From assembly GCA_018401955.1 (NCBI GenBank), contig JAGYJT010000001.1:1-64000 (forward strand): a stretch of 64,000 nt of DNA, given 5' to 3'. Source of the stretch: Chitinophagales bacterium (GTDB taxonomy: Bacteria > Bacteroidota > Bacteroidia > Chitinophagales > CAIOSU01). The translations under genes were made by a program, and so were the position numbers. Shown piece by piece: positions 27,474 through 37,820 of this stretch; position 1 is the stretch's first letter; each line of letters opens with the position of its first letter. The notes under the pieces are model-generated. The model saw only the letters and a list, made by a program, of their open reading frames with translations. It had not been told where the DNA came from and made no database searches.

Positions 27474-29609
27474 TTATTTTTTACTTTCGGGTTGTTGAAT
27501 GTCTTTCACTTTTATATCGGTACCCAAGCGCTGCAAGTAGGCTATTACCGCGATTATCTCACGGTCAGCCAATACCTCAATACCTTCCTTATTCAGTCCT
27601 GCGGCAATACTATCGGCTTGTGCAGTTAGGTTTTCATTAGCTATATCAGCAAAACCTGCCTCATAAGGCACACCCAACGTTTGCATCGCCTCAATTTTAG
27701 CCTTAGTGCTACTGGTGTCAAGCTTATCTTCAATGAGCCACGGGTAAGCTGGCATTAGAGAGCCGGGCGACATAAGCGGCGGACTCATCATGTGATAGTA
27801 GTGCCAGCTGTCAGGATACTTTTTACCTTCCCGGGCCAAATCCGGACCAGTACGTTTTGAGCCCCAAAGGAATGGATGGTCATATACAAACTCACCAGCC
27901 TTAGAGTATTCGCCATAGCGCTCTGTTTCGCTACGGAAAGGACGAATCATTTGGCTATGGCAACCAACACAACCTTCGCGTATGTATATATCACGGCCTT
28001 GCAGCTCTAACGGCGTATAGGGTTGTACCGATGCAATAGTAGGTATGTTTGATTTGATAAGGTAAGTAGGTATAATCTCAATCATACCTCCAATTAATAT
28101 AGCAACAACAGAAAGCGATGTAAAAATAAATGGACGGCTCTCTAACCAACGGTGCCAATGACCGCCGCCACTATGTGCTTTCGCTTCAAGTGCGGGCGCT
28201 TCAGCATCTTCGTTGGCAATAAATACACCTTGCTTGGCTGTTTTAAACAAGTTAAATACCATAACAAATACGCCACTTAGGTATAGCAAACCACCAAACG
28301 CACGCATGGCATACATGGGTTTTAGCTGTGTAACCGTTTCAAGGAAGTTAGGGTACCTTAAGAAACCTTCAGCGGTAAACTCTTTCCACATTAAGCTTTG
28401 TGTAAAGCCTGCCCAATACATAGGCAGCGCATAAAACAGGATACCCAATGTACCTACCCAAAAGTGGATATTGGCCAACCTGCGACTGAATAGCGAGGTG
28501 CCCCACATGCGAGGGATTAACCAATACAACACACCAAAGGTAAGGAAGCCGTTCCAGCCCAATCCGCCTACATGCACGTGGGCTACAATCCAATCAGTAT
28601 AGTGACCTATGGCATTTACGTTTTTAAGCGAGAGCATCGGGCCTTCGAAAGTGGCCATACCATAGGCGGTAACGGCTACTACCATAAATTTCAAAACCGG
28701 ATCGACCCTTACTTTATCCCACGCACCGCGCAAGGTAAGCAACCCGTTAAGCATACCGCCCCAGCTAGGTGCCAAAAGCATAATACTAAATACTACGCCC
28801 AATGATTGTGCCCAGCTAGGCAAGGCAGTATACAACAAGTGGTGAGGCCCCGCCCAGATGTAGATAAATATAAGGGCCCAAAAGTGAATGATGGATAAAC
28901 GATATGAGTATACTGGGCGGTTGGCTGCTTTGGGCAAGTAATAGTACATAAGGCCCAGGTAAGGGGTAGTAAGAAAAAACGCCACAGCATTGTGACCATA
29001 CCACCATTGTACCAAGGCATCTTGCACACCAGCGTAAACAGAATAACTTTTGAAAAACGAAACTGGCAACTCAAACGAGTTAACAATATGTAACACCGCT
29101 ACCGTAACAAAAGTGGCTATATAGAACCAAATGGCCACATACATATGACGCTCTCTGCGTTTTACAATAGTACCAATCATATTGACACCAAAAACCACCC
29201 AGATAAGCGCAATGGCTATATCAATTGGCCACTCCAACTCAGCATACTCTTTGCTAGTGGTTAAGCCCAAAGGCAAGGTAATAGCCGCGGCCACAATTAT
29301 AAGCTGCCAGCCCCAAAAGTGAATCCAGCTGAGTGCATCGCTAAACATACGAGCCTTAAGCAAGCGCTGCAATGAGTAGTATACACCCATAAAAATACCA
29401 TTGCCTACAAAGGCAAAAATCACTGCATTGGTGTGCAGTGGCCTTAAACGACCAAACGTGGTATACGGTAGGTCGAAATTGAGGGCTGGGATAAACAACT
29501 GGGTGGCTATTAAAAGCCCTACCAACATGCCCACTATGCCCCAAATAGAGGTGGCGATAGCAAAGTACTTCACTATCTTGTTGTCGTAAGAAAATCGTTC
29601 GAGTGCCAT
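27474..29609 (-). CDS. ccoNO: cbb3-type cytochrome c oxidase subunits I and II fused (CcoNO)
   Basis: N-term heme-copper oxidase ('HTNAVIFAFVGNGIFMGVYYSLQR', 'WWYGHNAVAFFLTTPYLGLMYY', 'DWIVAHVHVGGLGWNG'); C-term 'REGCVGCHSQMIRPFRSETERYGEYSKAGEFVYDHPFLWGSKRTGPDLAR'. Confidence 0.97.
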   Translation of the reverse strand: MALERFSYDNKIVKYFAIATSIWGIVGMLVGLLIATQLFIPALNFDLPYTTFGRLRPLHTNAVIFAFVGNGIFMGVYYSLQRLLKARMFSDALSWIHFWGWQLIIVAAAITLPLGLTTSKEYAELEWPIDIAIALIWVVFGVNMIGTIVKRRERHMYVAIWFYIATFVTVAVLHIVNSFELPVSFFKSYSVYAGVQDALVQWWYGHNAVAFFLTTPYLGLMYYYLPKAANRPVYSYRLSIIHFWALIFIYIWAGPHHLLYTALPSWAQSLGVVFSIMLLAPSWGGMLNGLLTLRGAWDKVRVDPVLKFMVVAVTAYGMATFEGPMLSLKNVNAIGHYTDWIVAHVHVGGLGWNGFLTFGVLYWLIPRMWGTSLFSRRLANIHFWVGTLGILFYALPMYWAGFTQSLMWKEFTAEGFLRYPNFLETVTQLKPMYAMRAFGGLLYLSGVFVMVFNLFKTAKQGVFIANEDAEAPALEAKAHSGGGHWHRWLESRPFIFTSLSVVAILIGGMIEIIPTYLIKSNIPTIASVQPYTPLELQGRDIYIREGCVGCHSQMIRPFRSETERYGEYSKAGEFVYDHPFLWGSKRTGPDLAREGKKYPDSWHYYHMMSPPLMSPGSLMPAYPWLIEDKLDTSSTKAKIEAMQTLGVPYEAGFADIANENLTAQADSIAAGLNKEGIEVLADREIIAVIAYLQRLGTDIKVKDIQQPESKK

Positions 29610-29637
29610 ATTTTTGTACTAGGAGTTAATAATAATG

Positions 29638-29681
29638 CAAAGGTATACTTGGCTGTAGTTGCTGAACATGACGTAAATCAG
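29638..29681 (-). promoter_or_regulatory. Putative ccoNO promoter: -7 element TACCTTTG plus CRP/FNR-like site CTGATTTACGTCAT
   Basis: On minus strand: TGA-N6-TCA core (29668-29681), 22 nt, then TACCTTTG (29638-29645, matches TANNTTTG), ATG at 29609; no TTG at the -33 position. Confidence 0.55.
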
Positions 29682-29775
29682 GTAACCAATAGACTTTAGT
29701 TTGGTGTGGAGCAGATATTGGTAACAAAATGTGCTATTGTGCACCGGAATACTTCAAGGAAAGGATAAATTAAAC

Positions 29776-29985
29776 TCAATCCTCGGTCTCGTTTTTACGG
29801 TTGCTAGCTGACTGAGTAACACCTGTTTTACTACTTTTTGAGGGTATGGTATTGTCAAACAGCATACGCATTGAGGGGGTGCTGGTGTCGTCAAACTGGC
29901 CATTGCGCATACTGAGGATAAAGGCTCCCAAGAACGCTAATGCCAGTAACAGACTAAATGCAATAAGAATAATGATAACTGACAT
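29776..29985 (-). CDS. ccoS: cbb3 oxidase assembly protein CcoS
   Basis: 'ALAFLGAFILSMRNGQFDDTSTPSMRMLFDN' typical CcoS. Confidence 0.92.
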   Translation of the reverse strand: MSVIIILIAFSLLLALAFLGAFILSMRNGQFDDTSTPSMRMLFDNTIPSKSSKTGVTQSASNRKNETED

Positions 29986-29988
29986 AGG

Positions 29989-32451
29989 TTAAGGTTTGAG
30001 AATTAAGCCGCGCTTGCGCGCCATAATATTTGTAGCAAGCGTAACCGCCAACACTACGCTAATACTGCTAAGTGGCATAAGGATAGCTGCTATAAGCGGG
30101 GTTAATAATCCTGCTACTGCTATGCTTATACCTACAACATTGTACATTAATGATATGACCAAACAGGCCTTGATAATGGTAATATTATCTTTACTGAAGC
30201 GTAAAAAACCAGGTAGCTTGTTAATGTGCTGTGCATGCAGCATACCATCACTTGCCGGAAAAAACTGGTTTACATTATCGGCTACGGCTAAACCAACCTC
30301 ACTTTGCTTTAAGGCACCGGCATCATTTAGCCCGTCGCCCAGCATTAGCACTTGGTGCCCTTGTTGCTGCAGTGAAGCCAAATTAGCCATCTTATCTGCT
30401 GGCGATTGGTTAAAAAGCATAGTGCTAGCGGCTCCTAAAAATGGTTTCAGGGTGTTGGCCTCGGCGTCGCTATCTCCGCTCAATAAGGTTAATTGGTAAT
30501 GACCACTTAGATTCTTCAACGTGCATTCAATGCCCGCACGATAACGATTGCCAAACAAAAATACCCCACAATACTGACCATTAATGGCCAAATATGTTTT
30601 GGTAAGTCCATCGGCCAAAGGGTTTAGCACGGTTACTTCAAAACGATGAAGGAAACTTCTTGACCCTAAGAGTATTTCTTGGTCATCAACAACCCCTCTA
30701 ATGCCCTCGCCAGCATACTCTTTAAACTCATCAACTTGCACCTTACCATCCTTGCTCAACTGTTGGCTAACACCGCGGCTAAGCGGGTGCGATGAGTTGC
30801 GCGCTACCCCACCTACAACTAATTTATCCAGCTCAGTAAGCTGTAAGCCGTTATAGCTTATTTCACTTTCATCATTTACCGTTAGCGTACCTGTTTTATC
30901 AAGCACCAAACTATCAACCGATGCCATTTTTTCAATTACAGTGCCGTTTTTGAGGTATAAACCAGCCTTAGCAAACAAACGCAAACTGTTGCCGTAAGTA
31001 AATGGGGCGGTAAGGGCAAGAGCGCAAGGGCAAGCCACTATCAATATGGTAGCAAACACATACACCGCTTGATGAAAATCAACGGTAATCCACCAACCGA
31101 TAAGAGATGCAGTAGCAATAGAGAGCACCACTAAAGTAAAGTTGCGGCTGATGCGGTCAATTAAAGCACTAAATCGCTCCTCATCCTTTTTGCGGAAAAT
31201 ATCTCGGTTCCAAAGGCTGGTTAAGTGGCTATTGCTTACTTCCTTTTGCACCTGCACGGTTATCTCGCTTCCGGTTTGTTTGCCCCCTGCATAAAGCAAG
31301 TCGCCAATATTTGCACGCACGGGCATAGCCTCACCGGTAACAAAACTATAATCAATGGTAGCGTTGCCAAGCAACAACAAACTATCAGCGGGTATCAAAT
31401 CATTATTACGAATAAGCAATACATCACCAGGCCTTACTTGTTCAATTGGCACGGTTTCTTCACCCGCTTCAGTTTTACGCTTTACCGCTAAGGGGAAAAA
31501 AGACCGATAATCTCTATCAAAAGAGAGAAAATCATAGGTGCGCTGCTGAAACCATTTACCAATCAAAAGAAAGAAAATCAACCCAGCCATTGAGTCTAAG
31601 TATCCATTACCCGCCTGGCTTGCTATTTCCCATAAACTCCAGCCAAATAGTGCTACTATGCCAATGGCAATGGGCACATCAATATTTATTTGCTTGTTTG
31701 TTATCGCCCGGTATCCAGCCTTTAAATAATCAAACCCACCGAAAAACAACACTGGTATAGAGAGCAGTATATTAAGTAAAGCAAACATCCTGTTTGCCGA
31801 CTCATCTGGCGCATCCCACAACGACAGGTATTCTGGGAAGCTAAACAGCATGATATTACCAAAGCAAAAGCCTGTAATACCAATCTGCATAACCAAGCGC
31901 CTATTTACATTGCTGGCGGCTTTATTGTCCTTTTGATCGGCCTCGGTGCGTATATCGGGTGGGTACCCCAATTTATCAAGCAACTCAGCAATTTGCCGCA
32001 GGCTCACTTCTTGCGGTTTGTATAGCAGGGTTATCTTCTTAGCCCCAAAATCAACTTGACTAATGGTAATGGCCGGATTGATTTTATATAACTGCTCAAG
32101 CAACCAGATACATGAGCTACAATGCATTTCAGGCAAATGAAAGCTCACGCGGGCCGTTTGGGCATCTTGATATTCCAGTATTTGATGTGCAATTTCGGGC
32201 AAATCAAGATGGCTGTAATCGCCCGTGCGTGCATTTATGCGGCTAGCGCCGGGCTGCTCATCAAGGTTATAAAACTCACAAAGCTCGTTGGTAGCCAAAA
32301 TTTGATAAACGGTTTCGCAACCCTGGCAACAAAAGTATTTTTCTTGATACGTAAAGTTATGGTCTTGGCAATCGTTACCGCAATGGGCACACGAAGTAAG
32401 CCCTTTGGGCGCTACTTTTTTATCCACCTGCTCATCCAGCAATATCCCCAT
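29989..32451 (-). CDS. ccoI: Heavy-metal (Cu) P-type ATPase CcoI/FixI
   Basis: Zn-ribbon 'CAHCGNDC..CCQGCETVYQIL', HMA 'CSSCIWLLEQLY', 'CPCALAL', 'DKTGTLT'. ATG at 32451 (MGILLDEQ) preferred to the listed 32493. Confidence 0.95.
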   Translation of the reverse strand: MGILLDEQVDKKVAPKGLTSCAHCGNDCQDHNFTYQEKYFCCQGCETVYQILATNELCEFYNLDEQPGASRINARTGDYSHLDLPEIAHQILEYQDAQTARVSFHLPEMHCSSCIWLLEQLYKINPAITISQVDFGAKKITLLYKPQEVSLRQIAELLDKLGYPPDIRTEADQKDNKAASNVNRRLVMQIGITGFCFGNIMLFSFPEYLSLWDAPDESANRMFALLNILLSIPVLFFGGFDYLKAGYRAITNKQINIDVPIAIGIVALFGWSLWEIASQAGNGYLDSMAGLIFFLLIGKWFQQRTYDFLSFDRDYRSFFPLAVKRKTEAGEETVPIEQVRPGDVLLIRNNDLIPADSLLLLGNATIDYSFVTGEAMPVRANIGDLLYAGGKQTGSEITVQVQKEVSNSHLTSLWNRDIFRKKDEERFSALIDRISRNFTLVVLSIATASLIGWWITVDFHQAVYVFATILIVACPCALALTAPFTYGNSLRLFAKAGLYLKNGTVIEKMASVDSLVLDKTGTLTVNDESEISYNGLQLTELDKLVVGGVARNSSHPLSRGVSQQLSKDGKVQVDEFKEYAGEGIRGVVDDQEILLGSRSFLHRFEVTVLNPLADGLTKTYLAINGQYCGVFLFGNRYRAGIECTLKNLSGHYQLTLLSGDSDAEANTLKPFLGAASTMLFNQSPADKMANLASLQQQGHQVLMLGDGLNDAGALKQSEVGLAVADNVNQFFPASDGMLHAQHINKLPGFLRFSKDNITIIKACLVISLMYNVVGISIAVAGLLTPLIAAILMPLSSISVVLAVTLATNIMARKRGLILKP

Positions 32452-32593
32452 ACCAGTTTTTTTGATGGTACAAAGATGATTACCAAAAAACACGCTGATT
32501 ATGAGCCTAGTTGCATCGTTTTATGACTTTTGTCAGATTAGCCAAAAGTAAGTGGCATATAAAAATGGCTAATTGCAAGCAGCCCAGCCCTTT

Positions 32594-35377
32594 TTAAAAG
32601 GCACTGTCAAACACGTTCTTTTTGCGAGAGAGCTTAAGCTCTTGCAGCACCTGCGATTTTACATTGAGCTGTATAGCATACGTTTGGCGCTCCAGTGGAA
32701 AAGGCACCCAGTTAAAGCTCAACATCCAGCAGTGCATATCGCGTATTACATTCATACTGGCGTATACCAAACTGTTTTTTGAGAAATCAAAAGCTGCCGA
32801 AACATCCACTTTCCATTTGCCTGTAATAGTTACATCGGCGCCCAAGGTTACACTATTGCTGGTTATTACCAGCGTATCGGCATTGTTGGCCACACCCCTA
32901 CGCATACCAAAGTTGTAGTTAAAATTAAAGCTCCAAGGCACATTAAAATCGTAGTAATTATTATAGTTGGCCATGATAATGTCGCGCTCTTGCTCTCGAC
33001 CTTGTTTCACGTTTGGCGCATCGCTACTACCTTGGTTTGAGCGGAAACTACTTCCTATGGTAAAGTTGAAGCTTCTCATTTTGGCCAACCGGCGCTCCTC
33101 TTGCCATAAAAAACGGTCAACCTTTACGTTTCGCTCATCATAAAAATATGGGTCGAGCACGGTATTGAAGTTAATATTGAGCTTGCCAAACAAAGTGGTG
33201 TTCATATTCATAGATAATGGTGCAAGCTTTAATGAATCAGCAGCAAAATTATAGTTGGTATTAAAAGAGAAGTTATCAATCAGTTTAATTTTCTTTTCGT
33301 TCTTGATGGTGTCGTCCTTGGAGAACACCTTCAGCTCTAGGTTATTGGTTACGTTTATACCCAAGCTCATTTGCTCGCCCACTGGCGGTGCCCCAAATAA
33401 AGATTGCACGGGTTCGTATATTGAGTATCGCTGCGTTTCGCCTTCTATACTAGTTTGAACCTCCTTATAATACCCCCACTTAGGTTTACTAAAATCAGGA
33501 CGATAGGTAAAGGTAAGTGTTGGGGTCATTACATGCCTTATTGCTTTTAGCTTGCTGTTTTTAAACTGCAACATGCCAAACAATTTGGTGGTAACGGCGG
33601 TTTGGAAATTAAAGTCGCGAGCCGGTTTAAACTTGTAAAAAGTATCAGACACCACGGTACCATATATCGTGTCGATAGTGGTAACAGTGCTATCACCAAT
33701 TAGCTCAGTAGTGGTTACAAATCTGGTAGTTGGGTCCCAGTCTTTCTGCACGTTTTTAATGTACCAAGTTTCGTTGTAATTAAAACGAGGGTTTACGGTA
33801 AAGTATTTAAATATCCTGAAGTTGCTACCTATCGGTATGTTGTGTTTCATACCCGTTTTCATGTCTTCAAAAGTCTTTACACTTAAAAAGTTAGAATCAA
33901 TAGCCTCAATACGGTTGGCTATGTTGGCGGTATAACCCACTGTTATGGTTTCGTACCAAGCCTTTTTACTGGCCGGTATTTTACGTTGAAAAGGCGCAAT
34001 AGTAGTTATCGAAAAATTGATATCGGGCAAGGTGAGGTTTACGGTACGGTTCACTAAGTTTTGATCATGCCGAATGTTTACACCAAAATTATACGGTTTT
34101 CCTGCCCACGATTTGCTGTACGATATGTTTGAGTTTAGCGTGTTTCTTATTACTTGGTCTTGGTTGGTGTTGTTGGTATTTCTATCGTAGGTAGAGGTAC
34201 CAAAATTGGCATTTGCCGAGAACCTACTACCAGGGCGCGCCTTGCTATCTTGGTTATGCGACCAAGTAACCCTAAAGTCGTTAATAACATTAAAAGTTGG
34301 AGCCTCTACGTCACCAGTTCTGTTTCGGTTATAACCTAGCATAAGGTTGCCATTAAACTTATACCGCTTGGTATACCGCATGGTATTGCCCAGCCCCCAG
34401 CTGCCATTGGTATATATAGAGCCCGTTAAGGCCATATCAAAATACTCGCTTACATGAAAATAGTATCCCCCGTCCCTAAAAAAGAAACCCCTGTTTGCCT
34501 CTGCGCCGTATTGTGGTAATATAATACCAGAGCGGCGAGTCTTTTGTATTGGGAAGATACCAAATGGCGCAAACAGCGGAGTCGGGATGTCGTGAATAAC
34601 CAAATTGGCCGGGCCCGAAACGATAACTTTATCAGGCACCAGCTTTAGTTTTTTGGCATTTATGTAAAAATGCGGATGGTCTAGGTCGCAAGTGGTATAC
34701 TTGCCGTTTCGGGCGTACCACTCTTCATGCTCGTTGCGCTTAATGGTATCAGCATGTATATATCCCTCCCCTTCTTGTGTGCGGGCCTCAATTACCTTGC
34801 CTTTTTTGGTTTTAAAGTTGTACATAATGGTTTTGGCCAAGTACTCACTTTCATTATCCTTAAACTTGGCTTTTTCAATTGGGTTACCCAACGAGTCAAG
34901 CTTTGACTGAGCCGTAACCATATTATTGGCCCAATCTAATTGAATGTAATACGCCTCAAGGGTAAGGTCTTTATATTTTATCACCGCATTGCCATACAGG
35001 TGCACTTTTTCGTCCAATATATCATAAATCAAAGAGTCGCTGGCGTTATACTGCACATCAGCATCAAATGAGTCTGCTGATACTTCATACATCATCTCGT
35101 CGGGCGTAAGCGGCCTAATGGTATCAAGGGCACTAAAGGCTGTATCTTGCACAATCGAGTCGTTTGGCAATACCACCAAGCTAGTATCCGTTGTATTAGT
35201 CGACAGCGAATCAGACAACCTAAGCTTCCCGCCCTTTTTACTGTTAGGAATAGTATCCACAGGCAGCCCTACCCAGTGGTCGGTTTCGTACACCAAATAG
35301 GACAAAACAGGGTTTGCACGGGTATATAACCCAACCGCAAATGCAAGTAATATCAACAAACCCAGCTGCCTCGCCAA
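32594..35377 (-). CDS. lptD: Putative LPS-assembly protein LptD (OstA-like N-term + beta-barrel)
   Basis: 'LYGNAVIKYKDLTLEAYYIQLDWANNMVTA', 'KTIMYNFKTKKGKVIEARTQEGEGYIHAD', 'PLFAPFGIFPIQKTRRSGIILPQYG'. Confidence 0.9.
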   Translation of the reverse strand: MARQLGLLILLAFAVGLYTRANPVLSYLVYETDHWVGLPVDTIPNSKKGGKLRLSDSLSTNTTDTSLVVLPNDSIVQDTAFSALDTIRPLTPDEMMYEVSADSFDADVQYNASDSLIYDILDEKVHLYGNAVIKYKDLTLEAYYIQLDWANNMVTAQSKLDSLGNPIEKAKFKDNESEYLAKTIMYNFKTKKGKVIEARTQEGEGYIHADTIKRNEHEEWYARNGKYTTCDLDHPHFYINAKKLKLVPDKVIVSGPANLVIHDIPTPLFAPFGIFPIQKTRRSGIILPQYGAEANRGFFFRDGGYYFHVSEYFDMALTGSIYTNGSWGLGNTMRYTKRYKFNGNLMLGYNRNRTGDVEAPTFNVINDFRVTWSHNQDSKARPGSRFSANANFGTSTYDRNTNNTNQDQVIRNTLNSNISYSKSWAGKPYNFGVNIRHDQNLVNRTVNLTLPDINFSITTIAPFQRKIPASKKAWYETITVGYTANIANRIEAIDSNFLSVKTFEDMKTGMKHNIPIGSNFRIFKYFTVNPRFNYNETWYIKNVQKDWDPTTRFVTTTELIGDSTVTTIDTIYGTVVSDTFYKFKPARDFNFQTAVTTKLFGMLQFKNSKLKAIRHVMTPTLTFTYRPDFSKPKWGYYKEVQTSIEGETQRYSIYEPVQSLFGAPPVGEQMSLGINVTNNLELKVFSKDDTIKNEKKIKLIDNFSFNTNYNFAADSLKLAPLSMNMNTTLFGKLNINFNTVLDPYFYDERNVKVDRFLWQEERRLAKMRSFNFTIGSSFRSNQGSSDAPNVKQGREQERDIIMANYNNYYDFNVPWSFNFNYNFGMRRGVANNADTLVITSNSVTLGADVTITGKWKVDVSAAFDFSKNSLVYASMNVIRDMHCWMLSFNWVPFPLERQTYAIQLNVKSQVLQELKLSRKKNVFDSAF

Positions 35378-35387
35378 AATTTTGCGT

Positions 35388-35395
35388 TATTTTTG
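35388..35395 (+). promoter_or_regulatory. Candidate Bacteroidota -7 element (TATTTTTG) upstream of the amidase gene
   Basis: TANNTTTG match 18 nt before ATG at 35414; no clear -33 TTG. Confidence 0.35.
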
Positions 35396-35413
35396 TGGTA
35401 TAGTTAGGTAATA

Positions 35414-36652
35414 ATGGGCGCTAAAATACAAAAGCTAAACGATACCCTATTGAACGCTAAACGTATCATCATATTATTGTTGGTTGCAATCATGGTTTCG
35501 TTACCAGTGGTTAACTTTTCGCTGCCAAGCGAGAACGAAGACTACAAGATTGATACTGTTGTAATTGATGCTGGGCATGGCGGGCACGACCCCGGTACCA
35601 TAGGCTATTCAAAAACCCACGAAAAAACCATCGCTTTAAAAGTAGCGTTGAAACTGGGAGGGTACATTAAGGAGAGTTTTCCGGATGTAAAAGTGATTTA
35701 CACCCGCGACAAGGATGCCTTTGTAGAGCTGCACGAACGCTCAAACATTGCCAATAAAAACAAGGCCGATTTGTTTATCTCCATCCATTGCAATGCCTTT
35801 AGCTCTAGTGCAGCATACGGCACTGAGGTGTTTGTATTGGGCCTACATAAGGAAAAAGACAACTTGGATGTGGCCATGCGCGAAAACTCAGTGATTTTGC
35901 AAGAGGATGACCATGAAAGCAATTATGATGGTTTCGACCCTAAGTCAACAGAGGCACTCATTATGATGTCGTTAGCTACTGGTGCATACCTTGAGCAAAG
36001 CATTAGTTTAGCCCAAAAAATAGATAGACAATTTAAAGAAAAAGTGCACCGTAGCAGCCGAGGTATAAAGCAAGCGGGGTTTGTGGTACTATGGAAAAGT
36101 GCCATGCCAAGCGTATTAGTGGAGCTGGGATTTATAAGCAACAAAAATGAGGAGGCTTTTTTAACTACCGAAGAGGGGCAAGCCTATATGGCATCAGCCA
36201 TTTACCGCGCATTTAAGGAGTACAAGTTGGATTATGATCAAAACGGGCCTAAAGGCTTGACCGATACAGAAATGCCAAAACCCGTTGAAGAAGAGCCCAA
36301 GAAAACACCTGAACAACCTAAGCCTGCGGTAACACCAACACCTGCACCACCCAAAACCGACCCTAAACCAGTGGTAACTCCACCAGCACCTGCAAAAGAC
36401 AAAGCGGAATTTAGAATCCAGTTTTTAGCATCGGATGTTGAGTTGCCCAAAGATGCTTCGGAGCTTAAAAAGGTAAAGAACTGGATGATGGTAAAAGAAG
36501 GCGTGTACTACAAATATCAAGCAGGGCCTACTTACACCTACGATGAAGCACTGCAACTGCAACGCCAGGTGCGGGCACATTTCCCTACGGCGTTTATGGT
36601 GGCCTATAAAAACGGTAAGCGTATAGATATTGCAGACGCCAAGAAACAGTAA
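35414..36652 (+). CDS. N-acetylmuramoyl-L-alanine amidase (Amidase_3) with C-terminal SPOR-like region
   Basis: 'VVIDAGHGGHDPGTIGYSKTHEKTIALKVALKLG', 'ERSNIANKNKADLFISIHCNAF', 'SVLVELGFISNKNEEAFL'. Confidence 0.95.
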   Translation: MGAKIQKLNDTLLNAKRIIILLLVAIMVSLPVVNFSLPSENEDYKIDTVVIDAGHGGHDPGTIGYSKTHEKTIALKVALKLGGYIKESFPDVKVIYTRDKDAFVELHERSNIANKNKADLFISIHCNAFSSSAAYGTEVFVLGLHKEKDNLDVAMRENSVILQEDDHESNYDGFDPKSTEALIMMSLATGAYLEQSISLAQKIDRQFKEKVHRSSRGIKQAGFVVLWKSAMPSVLVELGFISNKNEEAFLTTEEGQAYMASAIYRAFKEYKLDYDQNGPKGLTDTEMPKPVEEEPKKTPEQPKPAVTPTPAPPKTDPKPVVTPPAPAKDKAEFRIQFLASDVELPKDASELKKVKNWMMVKEGVYYKYQAGPTYTYDEALQLQRQVRAHFPTAFMVAYKNGKRIDIADAKKQ

Positions 36653-36786
36653 CCGATGCAGTATAATATACCGATTATCTGCTTCAAATTGTTTATTACA
36701 CAATATATTACTGGTCCAATCGACCATTGGCTATGTACTAGTAAATACTTTTAGCTAATTTTACCCTTTGACTAAAACTGCTCCCG

Positions 36787-37767
36787 TTGAAAATATCTGA
36801 TGAAACCAAGGTTGGCATAATGGCAGCATTCGGTATAGCCATAATGATAATAGGCTATAGCTTCCTAAAGGGCAATAATGTTTTTGACAAGTCCATTAAG
36901 GTGTATGCAGTATATGAACGCATTGATGGGCTTACTCAAAGCAGCTCGGTAGTTGTAAATGGTTATGGTATAGGGCGTGTAGGCAAAATACACATGATGC
37001 CAGATGGCCGCTTACTTACCGAAATTAAAATTACAGACGAAACCGTAAGGATACCCAAGGATGCCACTGCCAAACTAGTGAGTCTTGATATTATGGGTAC
37101 CCGCGCCATACAAATAATACTGCCTGACGACCTTTCGGCAGGTTACATTGAGTCAGGCGATACGCTTACATCTGCACTTGAACCTAAGCTCGCTGACATG
37201 GTAAACGAGCAGATTGCACCGTTGAAAAGTAAAGCAGAAGGCTTAATATCTTCGGTAGATACCGTAATGACGGTGGTACAGGGTATATTAGGCAACAACT
37301 CTATTAACAATAGCTTGACCAATGTAGAATCAGCAACCGCCAAGTTTGCCATCCTTGCTAAACACATCGATTCGCTACTGTTAAGTGAGATGCAATCCAT
37401 CCAAGGTATCATTCGCCATTTAGAGGGAGTATTGGCCATAGTAGAGCGCAACGGTGATAACCTAGACTCTACTTTTACTAACCTCAATCATCTTACTGGC
37501 TCGCTAGCTGATGCAGATATTGCTGGTATGATTAACACTTTAGACAGCACGCTTAACCATGCCAAGATATTGCTGAAGCAAATAAATGAGGGTGAGGGCA
37601 CTGTGGGCTTGCTGTTGAGAGACCGATCAGTATACGACAACCTTGAAAAAGCCACCGCTGACCTTGATAGCCTCTTGATAGACTTTAAAGAGTCGCCAGG
37701 AAGGTATATCCATTTCTCTGTTTTTGGTAAGAGCGACAAGCCAAAGGAGAACAAGAAGAAAAAGTAA
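36787..37767 (+). CDS. MlaD/MCE family protein (TTG start)
   Basis: 'KVGIMAAFGIAIMIIGYSFLKGNNVFDKSIKVYAVYERIDGLTQSSSVVVNGYGIGRVGKI'. Confidence 0.93.
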   Translation: MKISDETKVGIMAAFGIAIMIIGYSFLKGNNVFDKSIKVYAVYERIDGLTQSSSVVVNGYGIGRVGKIHMMPDGRLLTEIKITDETVRIPKDATAKLVSLDIMGTRAIQIILPDDLSAGYIESGDTLTSALEPKLADMVNEQIAPLKSKAEGLISSVDTVMTVVQGILGNNSINNSLTNVESATAKFAILAKHIDSLLLSEMQSIQGIIRHLEGVLAIVERNGDNLDSTFTNLNHLTGSLADADIAGMINTLDSTLNHAKILLKQINEGEGTVGLLLRDRSVYDNLEKATADLDSLLIDFKESPGRYIHFSVFGKSDKPKENKKKK

Positions 37768-37820
37768 TACCGCACATTGGCTTACTTTTTGCACATTGAG
37801 GGTCAAATTCCTAATATCAA

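Noticed and set aside
29989-32493. Upstream start of ccoI (MFFGNHLCTIKKTG...)
   Set aside because: The extension overlaps likely promoter DNA; the ATG at 32451 fits better.
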